From Halobacteriales archaeon QS_8_69_73 (GTDB lineage: Archaea; Halobacteriota; Halobacteria; Halobacteriales; Haloarculaceae): a DNA stretch of 64,000 bases. This document shows positions 35,910 to 43,745 of this stretch, one piece after another. The position numbers were made by a program, and so were the translations under genes. The notes under the pieces were generated by a model. It did no database searches. It was given only the letters and a program-made list of their open reading frames with translations, and had not been told where the DNA came from. The number at the start of each line of letters is the position of its first letter. Position 1 is the first letter of the stretch. The DNA lies in contig PXRZ01000014.1 of NCBI GenBank assembly GCA_003022945.1, forward strand, positions 1 through 64,000, read 5' to 3'.

Positions 35910-36863
35910 CGCCGGGTCGCCTCCCTGTAGGCGTCGAGGTAGTCGGCGGCGGTGCCGTCGAACGTCGCCGCGCCGCGGCCCTCGCGGACGACCGCCCGGC
36001 CGTCCAGTGCCGCGGCCGCCGTCTCGAACGGGGCCGCGACGGCCGTCTCGGCGGCGACGGCCGCCCGGCCGTCGGCCGCCACGAGGGCGACCGGCTCCGG
36101 CGACCGGTAGCCGAGACAGAGCCGCGCGACCGTCCCGAGCGGGGCGTCGTCGTCGTCGACGCGGGCGACGTAGAAGCCGTCGTAGCGGCCGGTGTCGGCC
36201 GCCCGCAGCGCCGCGTGGGCCCGGCGGCCGTGCTCGCGCCACGTCTCCAGCGCCGTCGGCTCGACGTCCCGGCCCAGCGCCAGTGCGAGGCCGACGCCGG
36301 GGCGGTCGGCCGCGACCGCCCCGAGGACGTCGGCGTAGCCACCGAGCGTCCCGAAGCGGTCGCAGTCGTACGGCCGCAGCGCCTCCCGGACCGTCTCGGC
36401 GGCCCGAGGCCGATAGGTCGGCGCGGTCGTCGGTCGGCAGCGCGACGCCGGGACGCCGTTCGAGGTCCGCCGCCTCCAGCGGCCGACCCGACGGCTCGGC
36501 GCCGGCCGCCCGGGCGCCCGCCAGCGCGAGGATGGGATCGACGGCGTCGGCGGCGAGTTCGCGGGCGGCCTCTGCGGCCGCGGGCGCCAGCGGCGGCGCC
36601 GACAGCGCGACGTCGGCGCCGGCCGGGGCGTGCCCGACGGCGACCGTACGGTCGGCGTCCGTCGCCGGTGGCTCCGGAACGGCGTCGACGGCCGCCTGGT
36701 ACGGCGTCTCCGTCGCCTCCAGCGCCCGGACCAACAGTCCCGTCGCCGCCAGGGCGTCGCCGTCGGCCGTCGCCGCGAGCCGGACGAAGCCGGCCTCGCG
36801 GATGGCCGCGGCTACCGCCGCGGGCCCGGAGGCGTCCTCGCTGCGACGACCGGCGGCCGACAT
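35906..36863 (-). pseudogene. RecJ-like DHH-family protein with internal deletion
   Basis: From ATG 36863 the frame encodes an N-terminal domain (AAAIREAGFVRLAATADGDA) up to GVALPTDDRADL. At about 36410 homology resumes in another frame: RAAETVREALRPYDCDRFGT, then LGGYADVL and RYDGFYVARVDDDDAPLGTV, ending REATRR with a stop overlapping pcc1. Relatives at this locus are some 50-70 residues longer across that point. The deletion also breaks the frame. The locus between rpsO and pcc1 normally holds this gene, so its loss would be unusual. Confidence 0.7.
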
Positions 36864-36866
36864 CGG

Positions 36867-37331
36867 CTACTCCAGCAGCTCCTTCGCCTCGTCGTATTCG
36901 TAGGTGAACGCCTCGTCGAGCTCGTCGCCCCGGTAGTAGTCGACGAGCCGGCGGATCTTCGATTCGGTGTTCTGCAGGGCGCGCTTGTTCTGGGCGTCGC
37001 CGGGGTTGTCGTCCATGTGTGCTCGGAGCCGGACGGCCCGTTCCATCAGGTTCCGGAGGTCCTCGGGGAGGTCGGCGGCGGCGTCGTGTTCCTCGAGGAT
37101 CTCGGTGACCTTCTTGCCCGTCGCCAGCTTGACGTCCGGGATCGGCGTCCCCTGGACGCCCTCGTCGCGCAGCTCGAGGCCGATCTGACTCGGGTCGTGG
37201 CCGGCTTCGGCCAGCTCGACGACCCGCTCCTCGATGGCCTCCGTGTCTACGTCGCTCCACTCCGGCGGCTCGTCTGCCGCGGGCCGGTCCGAACCGGACG
37301 ACCCCCGGCGGCGTGAGTGCATTCGTGCCAT
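36867..37331 (-). CDS. rpsO: 30S ribosomal protein S15 (154 aa)
   Basis: This is archaeal uS15. The basic N-terminus MARMHSRRRGSS leads to SQIGLELRDEGVQG, PDVKLATGKKVTEIL and the C-terminal NKRALQNTESKIRRLVDYYR. It is full length and intact. It heads the cluster with the DHH gene 3 bp downstream. Confidence 0.97.
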   Translation of the reverse strand: MARMHSRRRGSSGSDRPAADEPPEWSDVDTEAIEERVVELAEAGHDPSQIGLELRDEGVQGTPIPDVKLATGKKVTEILEEHDAAADLPEDLRNLMERAVRLRAHMDDNPGDAQNKRALQNTESKIRRLVDYYRGDELDEAFTYEYDEAKELLE

Positions 37332-37654
37332 GGTCCTGGTTGGAACAGCACCGACCGCTGTAGTCGGCGTCGTCTCACCGTCGGCGGCGCGACGCCAGCA
37401 CTACCGCAATCCCGAGCCGACCAAGCGGCCGGCGAGTCAGATTTGCGGCCGTGCGGTTCCTACCGATGCTGGATGCTTCGCGCACAAAACCGTTTCTATC
37501 TGGCACTGAAGACCGTCGTCGTGCCGCTTCCGGCGCCGCCGCCCGGCGCACGGACGGTCCGGTCCGCTCCCCCGCGGCGCCGAGGTGGAGATGTACGGAG
37601 ACGTACCCCGCCCGGCGCGGTAGTTATTTACAGTGGGAGTGTCACGCCGCCGGT
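37332..37654. other. Intergenic region upstream of rpsO
   Basis: This 323-bp gap separates divergent genes. It should contain the rpsO promoter on the minus strand. A TATA-like TTATTTA (about 37624-37630) points rightward to the small gene at 37655. I see no other feature. Confidence 0.35.
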
Positions 37655-37774
37655 ATGACCCTGCTTCAGGCGGCGGGCGTACCGGCGTCGCTGTTCACGC
37701 CATCGGTGGTGTTCGTGGGGCTGGCGCTGCTGTTGCTCGGGGCGCTGCTGCTCGGACTCCGGCTCCGGACGTAG
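37655..37774 (+). CDS. Single-helix membrane microprotein (39 aa)
   Basis: ATG 37655 lies 25-31 bp after a TATA-like box. The product is a short N-terminus, one strongly hydrophobic helix (SVVFVGLALLLLGALLLGLR) and a basic end. It has no family I recognise, but promoter spacing and composition favour a real small protein. Confidence 0.45.
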   Translation: MTLLQAAGVPASLFTPSVVFVGLALLLLGALLLGLRLRT

Positions 37775-37859
37775 CGGCGGCACGCCCGGCGGTCCGCCGC
37801 GTGGCGCGGCCGCCGTCTGATACGGAACGGCTAAACGCCGGCGGCGAGAACGCTTCGGC

Positions 37860-38132
37860 GTGACCGTTGCCGCCGAGCGCATCGAACGGCTCCACGACCT
37901 CGCCCGGGCGGCGGCTCACGACGGCGAGGACGACCGCGCGCGACGGTACGTCCGCCGGGCCCGCCGTATCGCCGAGCGGAATCGCCTGCCGCTGCCGGAG
38001 CGGTTCAAGCGGTTCACCTGCGACGCCTGCGACGCCTACCTGGTGCCGGGCCGGAACGCCCGCGTTCGAACCCGGTCGGGCCACGTCGTCGTCGCTTGCG
38101 ACTGTGGGGAGCTGGCGCGGCACCCGTACTGA
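37860..38132 (+). CDS. rnp4: Ribonuclease P protein component 4 (90 aa)
   Basis: This is the archaeal Rpp21/Rpr2 homologue. The helical N-terminus (ERIERLHDLARAAAHDGEDD) leads to RARRYVRRARRIAERNRLPL and a zinc ribbon, FTCDACDAYLVPGRNARVR, then VVACDCG. It starts at GTG 37860 with CTAAAC about 25 bp upstream. Pairing with a downstream yhbY gene is common in archaea. Confidence 0.9.
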   Translation: MTVAAERIERLHDLARAAAHDGEDDRARRYVRRARRIAERNRLPLPERFKRFTCDACDAYLVPGRNARVRTRSGHVVVACDCGELARHPY

Positions 38133-38207
38133 CGCGGAGTAGTGTTCGGAAAAGAGGTTCGTGGTGGGAGAAAGGACCAGCGAGGAGTTCGAAAGTCCCA
38201 TTTCAGG

Positions 38208-38252
38208 CCCCCGACGGGGTACGCTCGGCTGGCCATCGCTTATTTGAACACC
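38208..38252 (+). repeat. Upstream repeat motif, copy 2
   Basis: The sequence CCGACGGGGTACGCTCGGCT, then GGCCATCGCTTATTTGAACACC, lies about 50 bp before the yhbY start. It matches the motif upstream of the PLD gene in sequence, orientation and distance. Confidence 0.5.
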
Positions 38253-38301
38253 GGTCAGTGCGGTGTGTCAGCCTTTTATCCCCTGCCCCCAACCCGAAAG
38301 C

Positions 38302-38550
38302 ATGACCGACCGAACGCTGCGCGAGCGGGCCCACGACGTCGACGTGACGGTGTGGGTCGGAAAGGCGGGTATCGACGCCGTCGTCGAGGAGCTGTCCGAC
38401 CAGCTCGACGACCGCGAACTGGTGAAAGCGAAGTTCCTCCGGGCGGCCCGCGGCGGCACCACGACCGAGGAGTTGGCCGCCGACCTCGCCGACCGGGTCG
38501 GCGCCGAGGTCGTCGAGACGCGCGGCCACACGGCGGTGTTCCTTCGGTGA
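38302..38550 (+). CDS. CRS1/YhbY-family RNA-binding protein (82 aa)
   Basis: This is a small KH-like RNA-binding protein. VTVWVGKAGIDAVVEELSDQ carries the GKxG-type loop, followed by ELVKAKFLRAARGGTTTEEL and VVETRGHTAVFLR. YhbY homologues bind ribosomal precursor RNA. A TATA-like CCTTTTATC (about 38271-38279) supports ATG 38302. Its stop overlaps the next GTG start. Confidence 0.87.
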   Translation: MTDRTLRERAHDVDVTVWVGKAGIDAVVEELSDQLDDRELVKAKFLRAARGGTTTEELAADLADRVGAEVVETRGHTAVFLR

Positions 38551-39479
38551 TACTCCAGCAGGCCGAGGCCGCGGACGCTTCGAGTGTCGTCGGCAAGTTC
38601 CTCGTAGAGTACGTCGGCCTCTCGCCGGCCTTCGCCGACCCCATCGGCTACGCCGCACAGGGCGTCGTCGCGTTCGTCCTCCTGTACCTCGTAGGGAAGA
38701 CCGTGGTACTTCCGCTGGCCAGTCGCGCGATGGACCGCCGGGGGCTGGACGGCAATGCCAAGAAACCGCTCCAGAGGATCGCGTTCATCGCGGTGCTGTT
38801 CGTAGCGCTGGCGGTCTCCTTCGGGGCGGCCGGCCGGGGCAGTATCCTCACCTCGCTCGCGACCATCGCCGCCGCGGCCACGCTCGCGATTGGGTTCGCG
38901 CTGCAGGTCGTCCTGCAGAACTTCGTCGCCGGCGTCTTCATCTTCGCCGAGAGGCCGTTCCGCATCGGCGACTGGATCAAGTGGAGCGACGGCGAGGGCG
39001 TCGTCGAGGATATCAGCCTCCGGGTCACCCGCGTGCGGTCGTTCGACAACGAGTTGCTCACGGTGCCGAACTCCCAGCTCGCCGACAACGTCCTGACGAA
39101 CCCCGTCGACGCCGACAAGCTCCGCGTGAAGTTCGTCTTCGGCATCGGCTACGACGACGACATCGAGCGGGCGACCGACATCATCCTCGAGGAGGCGACG
39201 GCCCACGACGACATCATGGACAACCCCGCACCCTCCGTCCGGTTGACCGAACTCGGCGGCTCCTCGGTCGGCCTGCAGTCCCGGATCTGGATCGCCGAAC
39301 CCTCGCGGGCCGACTTCGTGACGATTCGCGGCGAGTACGTCACCGCGGTAAAGCGGCGCTTCGACGAGGAGGGCATCGACATCCCCTATCCGCACCGCAC
39401 GCTTACCGGCGGCATCGAGTTCGCCGACGGGCCGGTCGCAGCCGACGCCAGCGGCGGGACGGCGGCCGCCGAGGACTGA
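38547..39479 (+). CDS. Small-conductance mechanosensitive channel, MscS family (310 aa)
   Basis: GTG 38547 overlaps the yhbY stop (GTGA). Three hydrophobic helices are followed by the pore-lining glycine/alanine helix (ATIAAAATLAIGFALQVVLQ) and the MscS domain signature NFVAGVFIFAERPFRIGDWI, then VPNSQLADNVLTN. A cytoplasmic alpha/beta domain ends the protein. It would release solutes on hypo-osmotic shock, complementing the BCCT uptake system at 3 kb. Confidence 0.93.
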   Translation: MILQQAEAADASSVVGKFLVEYVGLSPAFADPIGYAAQGVVAFVLLYLVGKTVVLPLASRAMDRRGLDGNAKKPLQRIAFIAVLFVALAVSFGAAGRGSILTSLATIAAAATLAIGFALQVVLQNFVAGVFIFAERPFRIGDWIKWSDGEGVVEDISLRVTRVRSFDNELLTVPNSQLADNVLTNPVDADKLRVKFVFGIGYDDDIERATDIILEEATAHDDIMDNPAPSVRLTELGGSSVGLQSRIWIAEPSRADFVTIRGEYVTAVKRRFDEEGIDIPYPHRTLTGGIEFADGPVAADASGGTAAAED

Positions 39480-39562
39480 CCGCGCTCCGACGGCTCGGGC
39501 TCCGACCTCCTGGTCGCCGCCCGAGCCGAAAGGTACATACCGGAGACCCCGCAAGTTCAGAG

Positions 39563-39870
39563 CGGACTAGGTCGGGCGGTTAGGCCCCGCTCGTCACCCG
39601 CGCTATGGTCTTCAGCGGGGACCGAATCCGGGGTTCGTCTGGCCCGACCAGTGCGGGCCCCGCAAGCCAACGTCGAAGCCTCGTCCTGCGAGGGCAGCGG
39701 TCCCCGGTCCGGCGTCTGCAGGGACGCCCGACCGGAGTTAACCGCGGGTAATCCGCCAGGCACGGAAGTGAGCAGCGGACCCGCGGACAGCTGTCGCCCG
39801 CAGGGTCGCGGGGTGGAGGAGGCACGCGGGACTCCCCGTGCTGGAACGGACAGGCAACCCCCGGCGTCCG
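39563..39870 (+). ncRNA. ffs: 7S signal recognition particle RNA
   Basis: The about 308-nt stretch has the invariant SRP helix 8 core. One side reads CCAGGCACGGAAGTGAGCAG and the apical loop lies in helix 5/8 (GCAGGGTCGCGGGGTGGAGG). The 5' Alu-side motif GGCGGTTAGGCCCCGC is also present. The ends can pair (CGGAC near 39563 with GTCCG at 39866-39870), which sets the approximate limits. TACATA at about 39533 lies about 30 bp upstream as a TATA box. A palindromic element starts 10 bp after its 3' end. Confidence 0.9.
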
Positions 39871-39880
39871 TTCACTCATA

Positions 39881-40368
39881 CCGAACTTTTTACACGGTCG
39901 CTCGCCGCCGGCGAGCGACCGGCAAAAATCCATGCGAATCGCCGAAGGCGATTCGCTGGATGACGAGAGGCGCCGTCGGCGCCTCTCGAACCACTTCGAT
40001 GAAAAATAGCTCCCTCCTCCAGCCGCCTTGCGCCTGCGACGCTCGGCGTTAGTCGTCGGTCGCTACCGGACGCTCGCTCCGCTCGCGTCCGGCGAGAACA
40101 CCTATACCACCTCGGAATCCTCGTCGTATCGAATAGCTCGCTGAGAGTCAACTCGACGTATGACCGCGTCCTTCGGCACGTCCGTTCGCTAGCATACGCC
40201 GAGCGTAGCGAGGCGTTTCACCGCGCGAGCGGCGAGCCGCGACCGCAGGGAGCGTCTCGCCAGTGAGCGCGGGACCAAGGGCCGACCGTAGGGAGGCCCG
40301 CAGTGTCTTTTTCATCGAAGTTTTTACCGGTCGCTCGCCGCCGGCGAGCGACCGTGCAAAAAGTTCGG
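39881..40368. repeat. 488-bp palindromic element with 48-bp inverted ends
   Basis: The left end (39881-39928) and right end (40321-40368) are near-perfect inverted copies. Each consists of CCGAACTTTTT(A/G)CACG, then a large palindrome (GGTCGCTCGCCG / GGCGAGCGACC), then a 5-A run. Inside lie two more hairpins (GCGAATCGCCGAAGGCGATT and GAGAGGCGCCGTCGGCGCC) and a second inverted pair, CTTCGATGAAAAA (39997) against TTTTTCATCGAAG (40305). The right half is rich in CGAGCG-type inverted units. No protein gene is visible, and the element abuts the stop codon of the next gene. Confidence 0.7.
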
Positions 40369-40369
40369 T

Positions 40370-40807
40370 TTAGAACAGCCGTAGCGCCCGACCGTACCAG
40401 ACGCTGGCGGCCGGTAGCAGCGCGCCGACGGCGGCCAGCAGCCAGCGATGGTACTCGATGACGACGCCGGTCGTCAGTGGTCCGACGAGCGGCTCGGCCG
40501 TCGTCAACTGTAGCGGCACCTCGCTCGGGACGGTGACGGCCCACACTCCGAGGACGACCGTCACCGCCAGTCCGAGGCCGACGCCGACGCCGGCGGCCGT
40601 CTCGGGAGCGGTGCGCTCCTCGCGGCCGGCGGCGAAGACGACGACGGCCACCAGCGCGAGCAGCCCGCCGACCCACGGCGACAGCGCGCCGGCGCCGTAG
40701 TAGCTGCCGGCGTCGCCGTCGACGACTGCGTACGGCACGAGCAGCAGCCCGACCACCACGAGCGAGGCGATGATGCCGAGCGTCGGGGCCAGTCGGCGGC
40801 TCTCCAT
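40370..40807 (-). CDS. Four-helix membrane protein of unknown function (145 aa)
   Basis: Starting at ATG 40807, four hydrophobic segments are visible (LGIIASLVVVGLLLVPYAVV, PWVGGLLALVAVVVFAAG, GLGLAVTVVLGVWAVTV, HRWLLAAVGALLPAASVW). It resembles small haloarchaeal DUF membrane proteins. The stop codon lies two bases inside the border of the palindromic element, so the element may have supplied or disturbed its terminator. Confidence 0.65.
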   Translation of the reverse strand: MESRRLAPTLGIIASLVVVGLLLVPYAVVDGDAGSYYGAGALSPWVGGLLALVAVVVFAAGREERTAPETAAGVGVGLGLAVTVVLGVWAVTVPSEVPLQLTTAEPLVGPLTTGVVIEYHRWLLAAVGALLPAASVWYGRALRLF

Positions 40808-40900
40808 GGCCGACGGTCGGGGCTGGGGCGTCTTAACCGGGCCGGATTCGGCCCGCCGGCCACCGCAAGGCACACCTACGCCGGCGTCGAAGCCGCCGGT

Positions 40901-41281
40901 ATGCCACTGGGAGGCGCGACGAAGAAAATACAGAAGCTCCTCGACACCGCCGAGGAGCTGTACAACCGAATCGTCGAGCTCCGCGAACAGGTGATGGAGG
41001 TCCGCGAGACCGTCCAGGAGACGAACGAACGGATGGCAGTACTGGAGAACCGCCTCGACCAGCAGGGGGCGATTCTCGAGGCGCTGGCCGAACACGAGGA
41101 CATCGACGTCGACGAGCTGGTCACGGAAGTCGCCATCGAGGAAGCCGAACCGGCCGAGGGGGCCGACTCGGCCGAGCGGGCCGAGCAGGACGAGTGGGAC
41201 GAGCAGGCCGACGGCACGGGACCGGAGACGGCAGCCGGCGGCAGCGCCGTCTCGGACGCCGAGGCCGGCAACGAGGACTGA
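40901..41281 (+). CDS. DUF5798-type coiled-coil protein (126 aa)
   Basis: The N-terminus (GATKKIQKLLDTAEELYNRI) and a long coiled coil (ELREQVMEVRETVQETNERM) precede VDELVTEVAIEEAEPAEG and a low-complexity acidic tail. This matches a small haloarchaea-specific family. It is probably cytoplasmic with structural or unknown function. Confidence 0.75.
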   Translation: MPLGGATKKIQKLLDTAEELYNRIVELREQVMEVRETVQETNERMAVLENRLDQQGAILEALAEHEDIDVDELVTEVAIEEAEPAEGADSAERAEQDEWDEQADGTGPETAAGGSAVSDAEAGNED

Positions 41282-41689
41282 CTACGAGAGCCGGCGGTAC
41301 TCGATTTTCAGACAGCGGTCCTCGACGTACCGGCGCCCGGCGGCCTCGACGCGCTCGCCGGCCGCGGGGTCGCGGATGCCTTGCTGGGTCCAGACGGCCT
41401 CGACGTCGTCGCGCTCGAGCGCTTCGTCGACGATTCCGGCCACCTCCTCGCTGGGCCGGAACACGTCCACGATGTCGACGTCCGCCTCCACGTCGGCCAG
41501 CGAGTCGTACGCCTCCCGGCCGAGCACCTCGTCGGCGTAGGGGTTGATCGGGACGACCTCGTAGCCCTGCTCCTGCATGAACCGCGGGACGTCGTGGGCC
41601 GCCTTCCCCGGCGTCGACGAGCAGCCGACGACGGCGATGGTATCCAGCGCGAGCAGGTCGCGGAGTTCGACGTCGTTGTCGACCGGCAT
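41282..41689 (-). CDS. CoA-binding domain protein (135 aa)
   Basis: This is a Rossmann-type CoA-binding protein of the YccU group. IAVVGCSSTPGKAAHDVPRF holds the nucleotide loop, followed by YEVVPINPYADEVLG, VDIVDVFRPSEEVAGIV and AVWTQQGIRDPAAGERVEAA. ATG 41689 is preferred to the upstream in-frame start by family length. It is convergent with the DUF5798 gene; the two stop codons are directly adjacent. Confidence 0.85.
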   Translation of the reverse strand: MPVDNDVELRDLLALDTIAVVGCSSTPGKAAHDVPRFMQEQGYEVVPINPYADEVLGREAYDSLADVEADVDIVDVFRPSEEVAGIVDEALERDDVEAVWTQQGIRDPAAGERVEAAGRRYVEDRCLKIEYRRLS

Positions 41690-41743
41690 GTGGTCGCCTA
41701 CGGCGCAACGGCTCAAAAAGCCTCCCGCGGCGTTCGCCGTCGC

Positions 41744-42559
41744 CTACAGGACCACGGCGGCGCGCCCGGCGACGAAGGCGACCGCCGCCGCGAACATCGA
41801 CATTTTGAGCCACCGCTGGCCGGTCGCCGGCGCCCCGAACGAGCGGTACATCGCTGCCAGCATCCCCACGACGGCGGGCGCCAGCACAACGAGATATGGC
41901 GGCCCGAAGGTGCCGCGCAGGTACGGAACGGGGCTGGCGACGACGGCCGCGACGACGAAGACGGCCGCGACCGCCAGCGCTCGCCGCCGCCCGAGAACGA
42001 TGGGCAGCGTCCGTAGCCCCTCCTCGCGGTCGCCGGCGACGTCCTCGACGTCCTTGACTATCTCGCGGGCCATCGTCGCGCTGGCCGCCAGCGCGAACAG
42101 CGCCAGCACGGACGCGCCGAGGTGGTAGAGGAACGTGCTGCCGGTCAGCGCGCCCACGAGCAGGTTCCCGACGCCCGGCAGCCCCTTGAATATCTCCGTG
42201 TAGGCGACAAGTGCGATCAAGTTCACCACAGCGATGACGACGGCTAGCGGCGGCAACAGCAGCGTCAGGCCGACGGCGACGACGAACAGTAACCCGCTGA
42301 ACGCCAGCGCCGCCCGCGGCGACACCGCCCCGCGCGGTATCGGCCGGTCGGGGCGGTTGACGGCGTCGATCTCGCGGTCGAAGTAATCGTTGACGGCGTT
42401 GCCGCCGCCGGTCGCCAACACCGTCGCGGCGACGGCCGCCGCCGCCTCCAGCGGCGCCGACAGCCCGCCGGCGACGAAGGCCCCGATGAACGTCAGCGCG
42501 CCCGCCGCGGCGGCGTTACCCGGCCGGGTCAGCTCCAGGAACCCGCGCGCCCGCTCCAT
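41744..42559 (-). CDS. Geranylgeranylglycerol-phosphate geranylgeranyltransferase (DGGGP synthase), UbiA family (271 aa)
   Basis: This membrane prenyltransferase adds the second geranylgeranyl chain in archaeal ether-lipid synthesis. The two Asp-rich motifs are present: GGGNAVNDYFDREIDAVNRP and KDVEDVAGDREEGLRTLP. Eight or nine hydrophobic helices and full length are seen. Together with archaetidylserine synthase and phosphomevalonate decarboxylase in this window, it covers three steps of archaeal lipid formation. Confidence 0.92.
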   Translation of the reverse strand: MERARGFLELTRPGNAAAAGALTFIGAFVAGGLSAPLEAAAAVAATVLATGGGNAVNDYFDREIDAVNRPDRPIPRGAVSPRAALAFSGLLFVVAVGLTLLLPPLAVVIAVVNLIALVAYTEIFKGLPGVGNLLVGALTGSTFLYHLGASVLALFALAASATMAREIVKDVEDVAGDREEGLRTLPIVLGRRRALAVAAVFVVAAVVASPVPYLRGTFGPPYLVVLAPAVVGMLAAMYRSFGAPATGQRWLKMSMFAAAVAFVAGRAAVVL

Positions 42560-42649
42560 ACCGTCGGCTCCCGCCGCCGCCGCTTGAAGGCTCCGGAACC
42601 CCGGCGGAATGGACAGCGTTAAACCCGACAGCCGGCTACGGGCGTGCGA

Positions 42650-42724
42650 GGGCGCTTAGCTCAGTCTGGACAGAGTACTTGGCTTCGGACCAAGCTGCCG
42701 CGGGTTCAAATCCTGCAGCGCCCA
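42650..42724 (+). tRNA. tRNA-Arg (anticodon TCG)
   Basis: A complete 75-nt cloverleaf folds by eye. The acceptor stem is GGGCGCT/AGCGCCC, the D arm AGCTCAG..., and the anticodon stem CTTGG/CCAAG with loop CTTCGGA (anticodon TCG). The T arm is GCGGG-TTCAAAT-CCTGC, with discriminator A; CCA is not encoded. GTTAAAC about 30 bp upstream is the likely TATA box. The 3' end is duplicated about 110 bp downstream. Confidence 0.95.
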
Positions 42725-42814
42725 TCATTTTGCGACGAGCGGACGCGAGGAGCCAGAAGTGTCGGCAAAGGATTCGAACCCTGCAAGGCCGAGCGGAGCG
42801 AGGTCTTGCTCCGG

Positions 42815-42836
42815 TTAAATCCTGCAGCGTCCATCA
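42815..42836 (+). repeat. Second copy of the tRNA-Arg 3' end (att-like scar)
   Basis: TTAAATCCTGCAGCGTCCAT matches TTCAAATCCTGCAGCGCCCAT at the tRNA 3' end (42705-42725) with two differences. A duplicated tRNA 3' end is the usual mark of site-specific integration. No integrase is visible, and only about 110 bp separate the copies. A perfect palindrome GAGCATTAATGCTC (about 42907-42920) follows, with no gene in 42725-43035. Confidence 0.55.
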
Positions 42837-43035
42837 AGCTTTGAACGGCAACACCTGCAGGACGGCGTCAAGATGGACCGCCGTTAACTACGCTTTCACC
42901 TCGTTTGAGCATTAATGCTCGAGTCGTGATTTCGTTCGAGATTAAACGGAATAGGGTTCGTTACTGGAGGTCGCATACAACTGAACGAGTCGGGCGGGGG
43001 AAAAACATCAGTTCATGTGGGAAAAATCCAGCGAG

Positions 43036-43176
43036 TTACTCGTCTTCGAGGGCGTCGTAAATGTCCTGATTCGCGTCCCGGTCTGCTGCCGCGACCCGTC
43101 GGATCAGCTCCCGTCGGATGTCCTCCATCACTTCGTCCACCGGAGAGACGGACTCCGTCCCTTCTTCGGTCGCCAT
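43036..43176 (-). CDS. Small acidic helical protein, candidate antitoxin (46 aa)
   Basis: ATG 43176 to TAA 43036 encodes ATEEGTESVSPVDEVMEDIR, then a helix RRELIRRVAAADRD, ending DIYDALEDE. It lies 25 bp downstream of the Doc toxin gene on the same strand. Its size, acidity and helical character fit an antitoxin that neutralises Doc, although the order (toxin first) is reversed from phd-doc. No known antitoxin family is recognised. Confidence 0.55.
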   Translation of the reverse strand: MATEEGTESVSPVDEVMEDIRRELIRRVAAADRDANQDIYDALEDE

Positions 43177-43201
43177 ATTCGAGCGAACGATTCGAACGGC
43201 A

Positions 43202-43690
43202 TTAATCGTTCGGGTCCGACGAATCGTCAGTCAACTGTTCGACCCCGTACTGAATCAGATCCTCTCGCCACTCCTCGGTTTCTTCGGCCAGATCAAGTTC
43301 CTCAGTACGAGTTCGAAGATACTTGATGGTCTCCTCCGTATCGACGCTTGCCTCATCGGTCCCGAACTGTTTCAAGAGTGACCTTACTTCGTCATCATAT
43401 TCGAATCGATAGCCGTTGAGAACATAGAAAACGACCGTGACGTTGAGCGCGGTACGCTTGTTCCCATCGACGAAGGGATGATTAGCGACGAGAAGCCGAA
43501 GGAGGTGGAACGCCTTCTCGTGAATCGCCACAGGTGCCGAACCGAAGCTCCCCTCCTCGATGTAGTCCAGAGCGAACTCGACGTCGCTTCGATCCTGGGT
43601 ACCGGAGGGCGTATCAGGGTACTCAGAAACGATGTCGTCGTGAATAGCAATAATCTCCTCGACGGACGGATACCACATCGAGTCAGCCAT
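43202..43690 (-). CDS. Doc-type Fic-domain toxin (162 aa)
   Basis: This is a Fic/Doc fold protein with the catalytic motif HPFVDGNKRTAL (H-x-F-x-x-G-N-K-R-T), as in death-on-curing toxins that phosphorylate EF-Tu-type factors. The N-terminal WYPSVEEIIAIHDDIVSEYP is also typical of Doc. The acidic C-terminal tail (TDDSSDPND) is a halophilic addition. It sits in lower-GC DNA next to the tRNA-Arg scar, so it was likely acquired with an integrated element. Confidence 0.85.
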   Translation of the reverse strand: MADSMWYPSVEEIIAIHDDIVSEYPDTPSGTQDRSDVEFALDYIEEGSFGSAPVAIHEKAFHLLRLLVANHPFVDGNKRTALNVTVVFYVLNGYRFEYDDEVRSLLKQFGTDEASVDTEETIKYLRTRTEELDLAEETEEWREDLIQYGVEQLTDDSSDPND

Positions 43691-43728
43691 TCAGCTTCAC
43701 GTCAAAGCCAGACGAGTGTAGGTGTTGG

Positions 43729-43745
43729 CATCGATTATATCGATG
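43729..43745 (-). promoter_or_regulatory. Palindrome overlapping a TATA box upstream of doc
   Basis: CATCGATTATATCGATG has 7-bp perfect arms around an AT-rich centre that reads as a TATA box, 39-55 bp before the doc start. A palindrome over the promoter is the expected form of an autoregulatory toxin-antitoxin operator. Confidence 0.5.
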
